In this document: piece by piece, positions 1 to 9,140 of the stretch
Position numbering within the stretch: position 1 is the stretch's first letter
Layout of the letters: every line of letters begins with the position of its first letter
NCBI RefSeq assembly: GCF_009674535.1
Contig: NZ_WKJK01000004.1
Span: 372,001 to 436,000 of the forward strand
DNA length: 64,000 nt
Direction: 5' to 3'
Origin: Duganella guangzhouensis
GTDB lineage: Bacteria; Pseudomonadota; Gammaproteobacteria; Burkholderiales; Burkholderiaceae_D
Notes under the pieces: model-generated
Told to the model about the DNA's origin: nothing
Databases searched by the model: none
Seen by the model: the letters and a program-made list of their open reading frames with translations, nothing else
Translations under genes and position numbers: made by a program

Positions 1-1
1 G

Positions 2-565
2 CTCAGCGTGCGCAAGGTCAACGGCATCGGCCCCAAGGCCACCGCCAAGCTGGCCGGGCTCGGCATCGAAACCGTGGGCCAGCTGGCGCAGGCCGACCAG
101 GGACTGCTGCAGGATTATTTCGGCGCGCATTACGCGGCCTGGCTGGCGCGGGTGGCGCAGGGCATCGACGAGCGCGCCATCTCCACCAGCCGCGAGAGCA
201 AGTCGATGTCGCGCGAAACCACCTTCGAGCGTGACTTGCACGCGCGCCAGGACCGCGAGGCGCTGTCGGCCATCCTGGTCAAGCTGTGCGAGCGGCTGGA
301 GGAGGATTTGAAGCGCAAGGGCTATGTCAGCCGCACCATCAGCATCAAGCTGCGCTATGACGATTTCCAGATCGTCAGCCGCAATGTGACGCTGCCGCAA
401 CCGGTGGCCGATGCCGGCGCCATCCTGCAGGCCGCGCGCGAATGCCTGAAGCGGGTGCCGCTGCAGCGCAAGCTGCGCCTGCTCGGGGTGCGCGCCAGCA
501 CGCTGGAACCACCCGGCGCCATGGCGCGCGCGCCACAACCGGTGCAGGGCGACTTGTTCGCCTGA
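2..565 (+). CDS. dinB: DNA polymerase IV (DinB), C-terminal part, cut by window edge
   Basis: This is the 3' part of a Y-family translesion polymerase gene whose start lies before the window. The visible 187 residues begin in the thumb/helix-hairpin-helix region (KVNGIGPKATAKL) and run through the little-finger domain (the SKSMSRETTFERDL stretch is typical of DinB). The last residues, QGDLFA, form a sliding-clamp binding motif (QxxLF type), as expected for Pol IV. The enzyme extends primers past damaged bases with low fidelity. The open frame starts at base 2; the apparent GTG at base 8 is internal. Family assignment is confident; the N-terminal catalytic palm cannot be seen. Confidence 0.93.
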   Translation, partial: LSVRKVNGIGPKATAKLAGLGIETVGQLAQADQGLLQDYFGAHYAAWLARVAQGIDERAISTSRESKSMSRETTFERDLHARQDREALSAILVKLCERLEEDLKRKGYVSRTISIKLRYDDFQIVSRNVTLPQPVADAGAILQAARECLKRVPLQRKLRLLGVRASTLEPPGAMARAPQPVQGDLFA

Positions 566-638
566 GCCCGCGCCCGGCGGCAGCGTGTAAAATGTCGCTC
601 TTTTTTGCTCACTTTCTGAAACAAGGCCAGTCAACTTT

Positions 639-1535
639 ATGTGGTTCAAGAATCTACAGATTTACCGTCTGCCGGCCCCTTGGGCCTACACCCCCGAACA
701 ACTGGAAGAGGCGCTGTCGTCGCAATCCTTCTCGCCCGCCAGCAGCAATGAGTTGCTGCGCCAGGGCTGGGACAAGCCGCGTCCGAACGGCGGCCTGGTG
801 CACGTGGTCAACAAGCAAATGCTGATGGTGCTGGGCACCGAGAAAAAGCTGCTGCCGAACTCGGTCATCAACCAGGTGGCCAAGGCCCGCGCCGCCGAGA
901 TGGAAGAAGCGCAAGGTTTCGCTCCCGGCAAGAAAGCCATGAAGGAATTGAAGGAACGCGTGGCCGACGAGCTGCTGCCGCGCGCCTTCTCGATCCGCAG
1001 CAACGTCTGGACCTGGATCGACCCGGTCAACGGCTGGCTGGTGGTGGACGCGGCCTCGCCGGCCAAGGCCGATGAAGTCATCAAGCTGCTGCTGAAGGCG
1101 GTTGACCGCATGCCGCTGGAAAGCCTGCGCGTGCAGCGCTCGCCGGTGGGCGTGATGACCGAATGGCTGCAAACCGACGAAGCGCCGGCCGGCTTCACGG
1201 TTGATATGGATACCGAACTGCGCGCCACCGGCGAGAGCAAGGCGGCGGTACGTTACGTCAAGCACTCGCTGGACCCGGAAGAAGTGCGTCGCCACATCGC
1301 CAACGGCAAGCAGTGCACCCGCCTGGCCATGACCTGGGACAGCAAGATTTCCTTCGTGCTGACCGAATCGCTGGCGATCAAGGGCGTCAAGCCGCTGGAC
1401 GTGCTGAACGAGAAGGACGCCGGCGTGCGCAACGACGACGAACGCTTCGACGGCGACTTCATGCTGATGACCGGCGAACTGGCCAAGCTGATGGCCGACG
1501 TGGTGGAAGCGCTGGGCGGCGAAGCCAAGGCCTGA
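639..1535 (+). CDS. rdgC: Recombination-associated protein RdgC
   Basis: The 298-residue product matches RdgC in length and sequence: [11 protein letters not shown] at the start, the [17 protein letters not shown] block in the middle and the [12 protein letters not shown] block near the end. RdgC is a ring-shaped DNA-binding protein of the nucleoid that restrains RecA-dependent recombination and helps replication-fork management. The ATG at 639 is the first in frame and gives the family N-terminus. It lies 73 nt after dinB on the same strand, and a strong hairpin terminator follows, so it may be transcribed alone or with dinB. Confidence 0.96.
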   Translation: MWFKNLQIYRLPAPWAYTPEQLEEALSSQSFSPASSNELLRQGWDKPRPNGGLVHVVNKQMLMVLGTEKKLLPNSVINQVAKARAAEMEEAQGFAPGKKAMKELKERVADELLPRAFSIRSNVWTWIDPVNGWLVVDAASPAKADEVIKLLLKAVDRMPLESLRVQRSPVGVMTEWLQTDEAPAGFTVDMDTELRATGESKAAVRYVKHSLDPEEVRRHIANGKQCTRLAMTWDSKISFVLTESLAIKGVKPLDVLNEKDAGVRNDDERFDGDFMLMTGELAKLMADVVEALGGEAKA

Positions 1536-1556
1536 TCCGCTTCTTGCCGTACCGCT

Positions 1557-1594
1557 AAAAATGCCGCGAAGTCATTGATTTCGCGGCATTTTTC
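1557..1594 (+). terminator. Rho-independent terminator after rdgC
   Basis: Ten-base arms (1561-1570 and 1580-1589, ATGCCGCGAA and its complement) enclose a 9-nt loop. A run of A precedes the stem and a run of T follows, so it could work on both strands. It lies 21 nt after the rdgC stop. Confidence 0.85.
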
Positions 1595-1649
1595 ATTGTG
1601 GCGCCGATGCAAAAATTTGCTATTGCCCTGTGGAAATTTAAGCAATTTC

Positions 1650-1658
1650 TGCTATAGT
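1650..1658 (+). promoter_or_regulatory. Extended -10 promoter of the octapeptide-repeat gene
   Basis: TGCTATAGT reads as an extended -10 element (TGn plus TATAGT) with no good -35. Transcription would begin near 1665 and give a leader of about 22 nt that includes AAGGAA at 1675-1680. It sits between the rdgC terminator and the giant gene. Confidence 0.5.
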
Positions 1659-1686
1659 GAATGTCTTAGCAAATAAGGAACTTCCT

Positions 1687-4600
1687 ATGAGCGGGCCGAT
1701 CGGTTTAAGCACTCAGCAAATCGCGAATCTGACTGTGGCGCAGATCACCGCCTGGACCACGGATGACATCGTGGACCTGACTTCGACGCAGGTGCCGGCG
1801 CTGCGCACCGACCAGGTCGCCGCGCTCAGCAGCAAGCAGTTGGCTGCGCTGAGCCCGCTCAACATGTCGGTGATGAGCACCCAGGACGTGGCCGCGCTGA
1901 AGGCCACCGTGCTGAACGCCGCCGGCGCCGCCGCCGACGCGCTGCTGAGCTTGATGACCGACAACCAGATTGCCGCCTTCAACACCGCCCAGGCGGCCGC
2001 GCTGGGCACGCTGGCCTTCAGCAAATTGCCGGTCGGCGCGATTGCCGCGTTTGAAGCGGCCGACCTGGCGGTGTTGAACACCGCCATCATCGCCCAGCTG
2101 GACCCCAGCGATGTGGCGCAGATGTCCAGCAAGCAGTTTGCCGCGCTGACCAGCCGCCAGTCGATGGCGCTGACCACCGATGAAATCCAGGCCATCAGCG
2201 ACGCCGGCATTGCCGCGCTCAGCGCCTCGGCGATCGCGGTGCTCAGCACCAAACAGATCGCGGCGCTGACCGCCAGCCAGACGGTGGCGCTGACCACGCG
2301 CCAGACAGTGGCGCTGAGCTCGGCCCAGGTGGGTGCCTTGTCCAGCGACGATATCCAGGTGCTGGAATCGCAGGATCTGGGCGCGCTGCGGCTGACCGCC
2401 ATCCCCGGCCTCAGCACCGCCCAGCTGGCGCTACTGAGCTCGGCTCAGGTGGGCGGCTTCACCAGCGCCCAGTTTGCCACGCTGAGCACCAAGCAAGTGG
2501 CCGCGCTCAGCACCGACGCACTGACCGGCATCCCGACCGCCGACGTGGCCGCTTTAAGCCTGGCCAATATCGCCGGCCTTGGCACCACGCTGTTGGCGGC
2601 GCTCAGCACCGACCAGACGCGCGCTTTCACCACCGCGCAGCTGGTGGCGATGAGCAGCGCCCAGTTCGCCGGCCTCACGGTCGACCAGGTCGCCAATCTG
2701 CGCGCCACTCAGCTGGGCGTGCTGGGCACGCGCCAGACCGCCGGCCTGTCCAGCGACGATATCCTGGCGCTGGACAGCACGGATCTGCCCTATCTGAGCA
2801 CCACCGCACTGAATGCGCTCAGCACGCTGCAACTGAGCGCGCTGGGCGGCGCCGATTACAGCGCGCTGGCCTCGCTGACCACGCTGCAGATCGCCGCGCT
2901 GAGCACCAGGCAGGTCGCGGCGCTCAACACCGATCAGATCGCGCTGTTGAGCACGCGTCAGGCCGGTGCGCTGGGCAGCAGCCAGATTGTGGCGCTGTCG
3001 ACCGACGCGGTGCAGGCGCTGGAAACGGCCGACATCGCCGCGCTGAAGACCTATGCCATCGCCGCGCTCACCACCAAACAGATCGCGGTGTTGAGCAGCG
3101 ACCAGTTGGCCGCCTTCAGCACCACCCAATTCTCCGCGTTGAGCAGCCGCCAGGTGGCCGCCATCAACAGCGACACCATCGCCGGCCTGTCCAGCGCCGA
3201 TTTGGCCGCGCTGACCACCAGCGCGGTGCCGCTGCTGAATCCATCGCTGCTGTTCTCGCTCAGCACGGCGCAACTGGCCGGCCTGCGCTCCAGCCATTTC
3301 GCCGTCATGAGCACGAACCAGATCGCGGCGTTGACCACCACCCAGATCGCCTCGCTGAGCTCGAAGCAGATTTTCGGTCTCGGCACCTTGCAGGTCGGTG
3401 CGTTGGGCAGTGACGATATCGCCGTGCTGGGCAGTGCCGCCATGCGCGCGCTCAGCACCACCGCCATCGCCGCGCTGAATTCGCGCCAGTTGCCGGAACT
3501 GGGCGACGCCGTCAGCGGCAGCCTGTTCGGCGTGCTGACCACGGCGCAGATCGTCGCGCTGGCGACGCGCGCGTTGACCGCCATCAGCAGCGACCAGATC
3601 GTCGCGCTGACCACCACCCAGGCTGCCGTGCTGAGCAGCGCCCAGGCCAGCGCCATCGGCACCAATCTGGTGTCGGTGCTGCAAACCGCCGACCTGGCCG
3701 CGCTCAACACCAGCGTTATCGCCAGCCTGAACAGCGCCCAGCTGGCGCTGTTGAGCGCCGACCAGGTCAGCGCTTTCAGTACCTTGCAGGCTAGCGTGCT
3801 GAGCAGCCGGCAGTTTGCCGCCATCGACTATGTCGGCTTGCTGGGTCTGGAAAGCGCCGATTTTGGCGCGCTGGCCACCGCCACCATTGCCGGCATCGCC
3901 ACCGATACGCTGATCGTGCTGACCACCGACCAACTGAGCGGCTTGTCGTCGCGCCAGATTAGCGCGCTCAGCACCGGTCAACTGAATTCGCTGACCACCG
4001 ACCAGATCGCCAGCCTGCGGTCGGCCACCATCGGCGCGCTGAGTTCGCGTCAGATCACTGGCCTCAGCAGTGATACCGTGGCCGCCATTAACAGCGCCGG
4101 CGTCGCCGCGCTGAGCACGATGGCGATCGCCGCCCTGAGTTCCGCGCAGCTGAGCGCGCTGGACAGCGATGTGCAAGTGCTGAGCACGCAGCAAATCGTC
4201 GCGTTGCGCACCGCCACGCTGCAGGGCTTGACCACCGATGAAGTGGTGGCGCTGTCGACCCGCCAGGCCGCCGCCCTCAGCAGCGACCAGGTGCGCAGCC
4301 TGGTCCCGGACGATATCGCCGCCTTGGAAACCGCCGACCTGGTGGCCTTGAAAACCGCCGCCATCGCGGCCCTGACCACGCAGCAAATCGTGGCGCTGAC
4401 CAGCGACCAGCTGGCAGCGATGACGGTGGCGCAATTCCAGGCGCTGAGCACGCGCCAGCTCAGCGTGCTGCCGAGCGGTGTGGTCGATGGTTATTCCAGC
4501 GCAAGCCTGGCCGGGCTGGGCCTGACCTTTATCGCCGCGCTGTCGCCGGACATGATCGCCGGGCTGAGCTCGGACCAGCTGGACAGCCTGAGCTCGCAGC

Positions 4601-7600
4601 AGTTTGCCGTCCTCACCAGCCAGCAGTTGGCGGCGCTGAGTCCGGAGCAGGTGAGTACGCTGGAAACCACTCAGATTCTTGGCCTCAATACCCGCAACCT
4701 GCCCGGCCTGAGCGCCGACGATGTGTCGGTGCTCGGCAGCGACGCCATGCGCGCGCTGAGTACTTCCAATCTGCTGGCGCTGAGCAGCGCGCAGCTGGCG
4801 GCGCTGGGTGCCGATCCATCCGGCAGCAATCTGTTCGGCACACTGACCACGGCGCAGTTCAGCGCGCTGGGCACGCGCGCCATCGCCGGCCTGACGGTCG
4901 ACCAGATCGTCGCGTTGAGCACCGCACAGGCCGCTGTGCTGAGCACGCTGCAGCTGAGCGCGTTGAGCACCGCCGATATCGTCGCGCTGGGCACTGACGA
5001 TCTGGCCGCAATCCGCGTCGCCACACTGGCGGCGCTGGCCACGCGCCAGGCCGCCGTGCTGGGCAGCGATCAGGTGGCGGCGTTGACCAGCGCCCAGATC
5101 GCCGGCCTGAGCTCGGCACAATTCTCGGCGCTCAGCTCGGACGGCTTGCAGGGACTGGAATTGAACGATATCCCGGTGCTGAACACCGCCGTGATCGCCG
5201 GACTGACCACGCGCGCGCTGGCCTCGTTGAGCACCGACCAGGTGGCGGCGCTGAGCACACGTCAGATCGCAGCACTGACCACCGTGCAGCTGAACGGGCT
5301 GACCTCGGATCAGATGGTGAATCTTGCATCGGCCCAGGTTGCCGCGCTGAGTTCGGCGCAAGTGGCCGGCCTGTCGCTGAAGGAAATCGCCGCTATCAGC
5401 AGCGACAACCTGGCGGCGCTGAAGCCGGCCGCGATTGCCGCGCTCAGCTCATCGCAGTTGAGCGTGCTGGGCAACGATCCCTATGGCAGTGGCGATACCG
5501 CCATCGCTGCCCTGACCACGGCGCAGATCGCCGCGCTGCGTACCGCCACGCTGGTCGGCCTGCGCACCCAGCAAGCACAGGCGTTGAGCTCGGATCAGGT
5601 GGCGGCGCTGAGCAGCGTCCAGCTGGCCGCGCTGACCAATGCCGATCTGCGCGTGCTGGATCTGGAAGACATCGCCGCACTGAAAACCAGCACCATCCGC
5701 GGCCTGACTTCGACCCAGATGGCGAGCCTGACCTCCGACCAGTTTGCCGAACTGAGCACCAGCCAGTTCGCATCGCTGAGCACGGCCGCGCTGAGCGGGC
5801 TGACCGCCGCCCAAGCGGTGGCCATCAGCACCGACGATGCGGCGGTGATCAGTAGCAGCCAGTTGGCGGCGCTGTCGCTGAGCGCGGTGGCCAGCCTGGA
5901 AGACGAAGACCTGGCGGCGTTGCGCACCAGTGCCATCGTCGGCCTCGGCACCGCGCAGATGGCGACGCTGAGCATCAGCCAGCTGGCCGCGTTCGGCACC
6001 GACCAGATCGCCGTGCTGAGCAGCGCCCAGGTCGGCGCGCTGTCGGATACCAAAGTGGCCAGCCTGTCGGACGACGACGTGGCGGCGCTGAACACCCAGG
6101 CGGTGGCTGGCCTGACCACCAGCGCGCTGGTGAAACTGAGCGCCGACCAGCTGCAAAGCCTGACCTCACGCCAGATCGTCAGCCTGACCTCGACCCAGGT
6201 GATGGCGCTGCGCACGGTCCAGATCAACGCGCTCGGCACCGACCAGGTGGGCGCGTTGACCACGCGTCAGGTGGCGGTGTTGTCGCTGGCCAGCCTGCGC
6301 GCGCTGGACGCTGACGTCGGCGCCCTCAGCACGCAAGCGGTTTCGGTACTGAACGGCACCCAAATCGTGGCACTGGGCGTCAACAACGCCGGCCAGGCCG
6401 CCAATGTCGACGAATTGAGCACGGCGCAGATCGCCGCCATCAACACCAGCGCGCTGCAATTCCTCACCAGCGCCCAGATTCTCGCGCTGAGCAGCGACCA
6501 GGTTGGCGCGCTCAGCGTCAAACAGGTCAACGCGCTGTCGCCGACCTTCCTGCACACGCTGAGCACGGCGCAGCTTATCGGCCTCGGTACCGCCCAGGTG
6601 GCGGCGCTGAGCACGCTGCAGTTGACCGGCCTGACCTCGACCCAGTTCAGCGTGCTGAGCTCGGACCAGGTGCACGCGCTGTCGGCCACCCAGTTCACCA
6701 GCCTGACACCGTCCGAAATCGCCACCCTCAGTACCGCTACGCTGGCGGCGATCAGCGTCACCGCGATTGCCGGGCTGACCTCGCAACAACTGGCGGCGCT
6801 GGGCGGCAAGGGACTCGGCATTGCCGCCCTCAGCACGGCCCAGGTGGCCGCAATCAGCACCCAGGCGTTTGCCGGTGTCAGCAGCGCGCAAGTGGTGGCG
6901 CTGACCAGCGACCAGGCGGCCGCGCTGAGCGCCGCGCAAGTCGCGGTGCTGCCGCTGAGCGTGGTGGCGGCGATGGAGTCGCAAGACATCGCCGCGCTCA
7001 AGCAATCGGCGGTGGTGGCGCTCAAGACCCAGCAATTGCTGGCGCTGAAGAGCAGCCAGATCGCCGCGCTCAGCGCCGAACAGGTGTCGGTGCTGACCAG
7101 CGCCCAGCTGGCCACGCTGGGCGCCTCGCAAGTGGTGTATCTGGACCCGGCCGACGTCGCCGCCATCACGCCGACCTTGCTGAACGCCGCCGCCAAGGAT
7201 GGCAACCTGCTGGCCGCGATGACCACCGCGCAACTGCAGGCGCTGACCGAAGCCCAGTATGCGGCGCTGAACTCGTCCGCCATTGCGCGTTTGAAGCCGG
7301 CCTCGCTGGCGGCGCTGGAAGTGGTCGACGTGGCCGCGCTCAGCACCAGCGTGATCCGCTCGCTGAGCAACGAACAATTGCTGGCGCTGACCACGCAGCA
7401 AATCGCCGCGCTGACGCTGTCGCAAGTGGCCGCCATCACCGCGCACGACAATAACGACCAGTTCACCTCGGCGCAAATGGTGGCCCTGTCCGGCGCCCAG
7501 TTGGCGGCCATGAGCACCGGCCTGATTGCCGACCTCAGCCCGTCGAACCTGAAAGCGATCGAAGTGGCCGACATCGCCAGCCTCGGCACGCAGCAGATCA

Positions 7601-8436
7601 AGGCGCTGACACCGTTCCAGCTGTCCGCGCTCAGCACCGCCCAACTGGCGCAGCTGACCACCACCCAGGCCCATGTGATGAGCTCGGCGCAATTCCATGC
7701 GCTCAGCACGACGCAGCAAGCCGCCTTCAGCGCCGACCAGAAAGCCGCGATGACCTTCGTCACACCGCTGGTGCTGGATCTGGATGGCAACGGCATCAGC
7801 ACGCTGGGGCTGGAGGCAGGCGTCCAATTCGACCTGGCCGCGACCGGCGCACAGCGCAACACCGGCTGGGTAGGCCAAGGCGACGGCTTGCTGGCCCTGG
7901 ACCGCAATGGTGACGGCATCATCAACGACGGCAGCGAACTGTTCGGCTCCGCCACCAAGCTGGCCGACGGCAGCACCGCCAGCAATGGCTACGAAGCGCT
8001 GGCCGCGCTGGACAGCAATGGCGATGGGGTAGTGGATGCGCAGGACGCCCAGTTCAGCGCGTTGCGGGTATGGATCGACGCGGATGCCGACGGTATCAGC
8101 CAGGCGAGCGAATTGAAAACCCTGGCCGAACTGCACATCAGCAGCCTCAGCCTGGCGGCCAAGCTCAGCGACGCCATCGACAATGGCAACCTGATCGGCC
8201 TGACCTCCAGCTACACCACCGATGATGGCACCAGCCACACCGCAGCCGACGTCTGGTTCGCACAAGGGACAACGAGCAGCGACTCGTTAAGCGCCAACAC
8301 CGCACGCCTGAGCTCGGCGCTACAGCAATACAGCGCCGCCGGCCTCAGCAGCGGCAACAGCGCCCACAGCGACGACGAAAGCCTGCGCCTGAAAGCGCTG
8401 CAGACCAGCCAAGGGCTGCTGGCCGCGCCGCGCTAA
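1687..8436 (+). CDS. Giant octapeptide-repeat protein with calcium-loop C-terminus
   Basis: The product has 2,249 residues. Residues 7 to about 2,020 are some 240 tandem octapeptides of consensus L-[ST]-[ST]-x-Q-[IVL]-A-[AG], with a higher-order order described under the repeat entry. The last ~225 residues form a different domain (VLDLDGNGI, GQGDGLLALDRNGDGIINDG, LFGSAT, LDSNGDGVVDAQD, WIDADADGIS) with at least three EF-hand-like DxDxDG loops, a module often found at the end of large secreted repeat proteins of proteobacteria. There is no N-terminal signal peptide and I saw no cysteine. The chosen ATG has AAGGAA six bases upstream; a GTG at 1657 also opens the frame but overlaps the promoter. 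Function is unknown: surface adhesin, ice-binding or matrix scaffold are guesses. Secretion by a type I system is inferred from the C-terminal module only; no transporter genes are nearby. Confidence 0.85.
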   Translation: MSGPIGLSTQQIANLTVAQITAWTTDDIVDLTSTQVPALRTDQVAALSSKQLAALSPLNMSVMSTQDVAALKATVLNAAGAAADALLSLMTDNQIAAFNTAQAAALGTLAFSKLPVGAIAAFEAADLAVLNTAIIAQLDPSDVAQMSSKQFAALTSRQSMALTTDEIQAISDAGIAALSASAIAVLSTKQIAALTASQTVALTTRQTVALSSAQVGALSSDDIQVLESQDLGALRLTAIPGLSTAQLALLSSAQVGGFTSAQFATLSTKQVAALSTDALTGIPTADVAALSLANIAGLGTTLLAALSTDQTRAFTTAQLVAMSSAQFAGLTVDQVANLRATQLGVLGTRQTAGLSSDDILALDSTDLPYLSTTALNALSTLQLSALGGADYSALASLTTLQIAALSTRQVAALNTDQIALLSTRQAGALGSSQIVALSTDAVQALETADIAALKTYAIAALTTKQIAVLSSDQLAAFSTTQFSALSSRQVAAINSDTIAGLSSADLAALTTSAVPLLNPSLLFSLSTAQLAGLRSSHFAVMSTNQIAALTTTQIASLSSKQIFGLGTLQVGALGSDDIAVLGSAAMRALSTTAIAALNSRQLPELGDAVSGSLFGVLTTAQIVALATRALTAISSDQIVALTTTQAAVLSSAQASAIGTNLVSVLQTADLAALNTSVIASLNSAQLALLSADQVSAFSTLQASVLSSRQFAAIDYVGLLGLESADFGALATATIAGIATDTLIVLTTDQLSGLSSRQISALSTGQLNSLTTDQIASLRSATIGALSSRQITGLSSDTVAAINSAGVAALSTMAIAALSSAQLSALDSDVQVLSTQQIVALRTATLQGLTTDEVVALSTRQAAALSSDQVRSLVPDDIAALETADLVALKTAAIAALTTQQIVALTSDQLAAMTVAQFQALSTRQLSVLPSGVVDGYSSASLAGLGLTFIAALSPDMIAGLSSDQLDSLSSQQFAVLTSQQLAALSPEQVSTLETTQILGLNTRNLPGLSADDVSVLGSDAMRALSTSNLLALSSAQLAALGADPSGSNLFGTLTTAQFSALGTRAIAGLTVDQIVALSTAQAAVLSTLQLSALSTADIVALGTDDLAAIRVATLAALATRQAAVLGSDQVAALTSAQIAGLSSAQFSALSSDGLQGLELNDIPVLNTAVIAGLTTRALASLSTDQVAALSTRQIAALTTVQLNGLTSDQMVNLASAQVAALSSAQVAGLSLKEIAAISSDNLAALKPAAIAALSSSQLSVLGNDPYGSGDTAIAALTTAQIAALRTATLVGLRTQQAQALSSDQVAALSSVQLAALTNADLRVLDLEDIAALKTSTIRGLTSTQMASLTSDQFAELSTSQFASLSTAALSGLTAAQAVAISTDDAAVISSSQLAALSLSAVASLEDEDLAALRTSAIVGLGTAQMATLSISQLAAFGTDQIAVLSSAQVGALSDTKVASLSDDDVAALNTQAVAGLTTSALVKLSADQLQSLTSRQIVSLTSTQVMALRTVQINALGTDQVGALTTRQVAVLSLASLRALDADVGALSTQAVSVLNGTQIVALGVNNAGQAANVDELSTAQIAAINTSALQFLTSAQILALSSDQVGALSVKQVNALSPTFLHTLSTAQLIGLGTAQVAALSTLQLTGLTSTQFSVLSSDQVHALSATQFTSLTPSEIATLSTATLAAISVTAIAGLTSQQLAALGGKGLGIAALSTAQVAAISTQAFAGVSSAQVVALTSDQAAALSAAQVAVLPLSVVAAMESQDIAALKQSAVVALKTQQLLALKSSQIAALSAEQVSVLTSAQLATLGASQVVYLDPADVAAITPTLLNAAAKDGNLLAAMTTAQLQALTEAQYAALNSSAIARLKPASLAALEVVDVAALSTSVIRSLSNEQLLALTTQQIAALTLSQVAAITAHDNNDQFTSAQMVALSGAQLAAMSTGLIADLSPSNLKAIEVADIASLGTQQIKALTPFQLSALSTAQLAQLTTTQAHVMSSAQFHALSTTQQAAFSADQKAAMTFVTPLVLDLDGNGISTLGLEAGVQFDLAATGAQRNTGWVGQGDGLLALDRNGDGIINDGSELFGSATKLADGSTASNGYEALAALDSNGDGVVDAQDAQFSALRVWIDADADGISQASELKTLAELHISSLSLAAKLSDAIDNGNLIGLTSSYTTDDGTSHTAADVWFAQGTTSSDSLSANTARLSSALQQYSAAGLSSGNSAHSDDESLRLKALQTSQGLLAAPR
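1705..7752 (+). repeat. 24-bp coding repeat array with 7/10-unit blocks and ~660-bp superunit
   Basis: Octads with D or A in place of the central Q (for example LETADIAA followed by LKTYAIAA) recur after 7 or 10 octads. From about base 2,540 the block order reads 10-10-7 four times, then 10-10-10-7. One octad per superunit, always the fourth of the second 10-block, is longer or shorter and Gly/Asp rich. Its start lies at 2842, 3499, 4159, 4804, 5467, 6373 and 6799, so the spacings are 657, 660, 645, 663, 906 and 426 bp. The 906 and 426 values fit gain and loss of blocks. The repeats are diverged at the DNA level, so the array is old or under selection. Confidence 0.85.
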
Positions 8437-8444
8437 AGCATAAA

Positions 8445-8535
8445 CCCGGGGTCAATCCTCCCAAAGCTACACGGGCTCTACCGTAGCGTTCCGCTACGGT
8501 AGAGCCCGTGTAGCTTTGGGAGGATAGCCCCCGGT
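8445..8535. repeat. Family A long palindrome, copy 1
   Basis: Perfect 34-bp arms (8455-8488 and 8492-8525) flank a TTC loop; the outer bases, starting CCCGGGGTCA on the left, pair imperfectly. It fills the gap between the repeat-protein stop (8436) and the convergent asparaginase-like gene stop (8535-8537). Near-identical copies occur at 43117 and 48066. It lacks a T tract, so classic intrinsic termination is not evident; it resembles REP-type extragenic palindromes. Confidence 0.9.
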
Positions 8536-9020
8536 TACAATGGCTGGAATACGCCGGCGGCTTTGTTTTTTTGGACGTTGTCCCAGGCGAAGATTTTGCC
8601 GTTCATGGCGACGTAGACGCCGGCCGGCAGCGTCTGCGCTACGCCGGCCGCGAAGCCCAAATTGAACAGGGCGTCGGAATTGGCGATTTCATACGGAATC
8701 ATGGCGCCGGTCAGGACGATGGTCTTGCCCAGCGCCGCCGGGCCCAGCACCGCCGCCGTCTGCGGCATGGTGTCGGTGCCGTGGATGATGACGATGGCCT
8801 GCTCCGGCGCCGCCTGGCACGAGGCCAGGATGCGGGCGCGGTCGGCGTCCACCATGTCCAGCGAGTCCATCAGCGGCAGCTGTTCCAGCGCCACGTCGAT
8901 GGTCAGGCGGCAGCGCTTCAGCAGGTCCGGCACGTGGCTGTCGGCAAAGCCGAGCGTGCCGTTCAGTTCGTTGTAGTGTTTGTCGAAGGTGCCGCCGGTG
9001 GCGAGGATGCGCAGGGTCAT
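8535..9020 (-). CDS. Small asparaginase-domain protein
   Basis: The 161-residue product matches the N-terminal, catalytic half of type I/II L-asparaginases: ATGGTFDK near residue 7 carries the nucleophile-type threonine and HGTDTM near residue 100 carries the second conserved Thr-Asp pair. Full enzymes are about 330 residues, but single-domain versions of this length are known in proteobacteria and are usually annotated only as asparaginase-domain proteins. Activity on asparagine is therefore unproven. The gene is convergent with the octapeptide gene; its stop touches the end of the palindrome. Confidence 0.8.
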   Translation of the reverse strand: MTLRILATGGTFDKHYNELNGTLGFADSHVPDLLKRCRLTIDVALEQLPLMDSLDMVDADRARILASCQAAPEQAIVIIHGTDTMPQTAAVLGPAALGKTIVLTGAMIPYEIANSDALFNLGFAAGVAQTLPAGVYVAMNGKIFAWDNVQKNKAAGVFQPL

Positions 9021-9140
9021 GGTAAAAGCTCAAGCGAAGTCAAAATGATGTGCATCATAACCTAAACCCGGACTGCAAATTGCGCTGGAAAAGCCGGCGC
9101 CTAGCGTCTATATTGGTTTCTTTGTGTGTTTCGATCCCCT

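Noticed and set aside
2554-5361. A 935-codon open frame on the minus strand inside the repeat gene, with other long antisense frames there
   Set aside because: They are shadows of the 24-bp repeat. The 935-codon product is a Gln/Arg/Gly-rich string with no domain, and the plus frame has start signals and a recognisable C-terminal domain.
1705-7752. CRISPR array, because of the short regular period
   Set aside because: The 24-bp period is coding, uninterrupted and diverged, with no constant repeat and unique spacer alternation.
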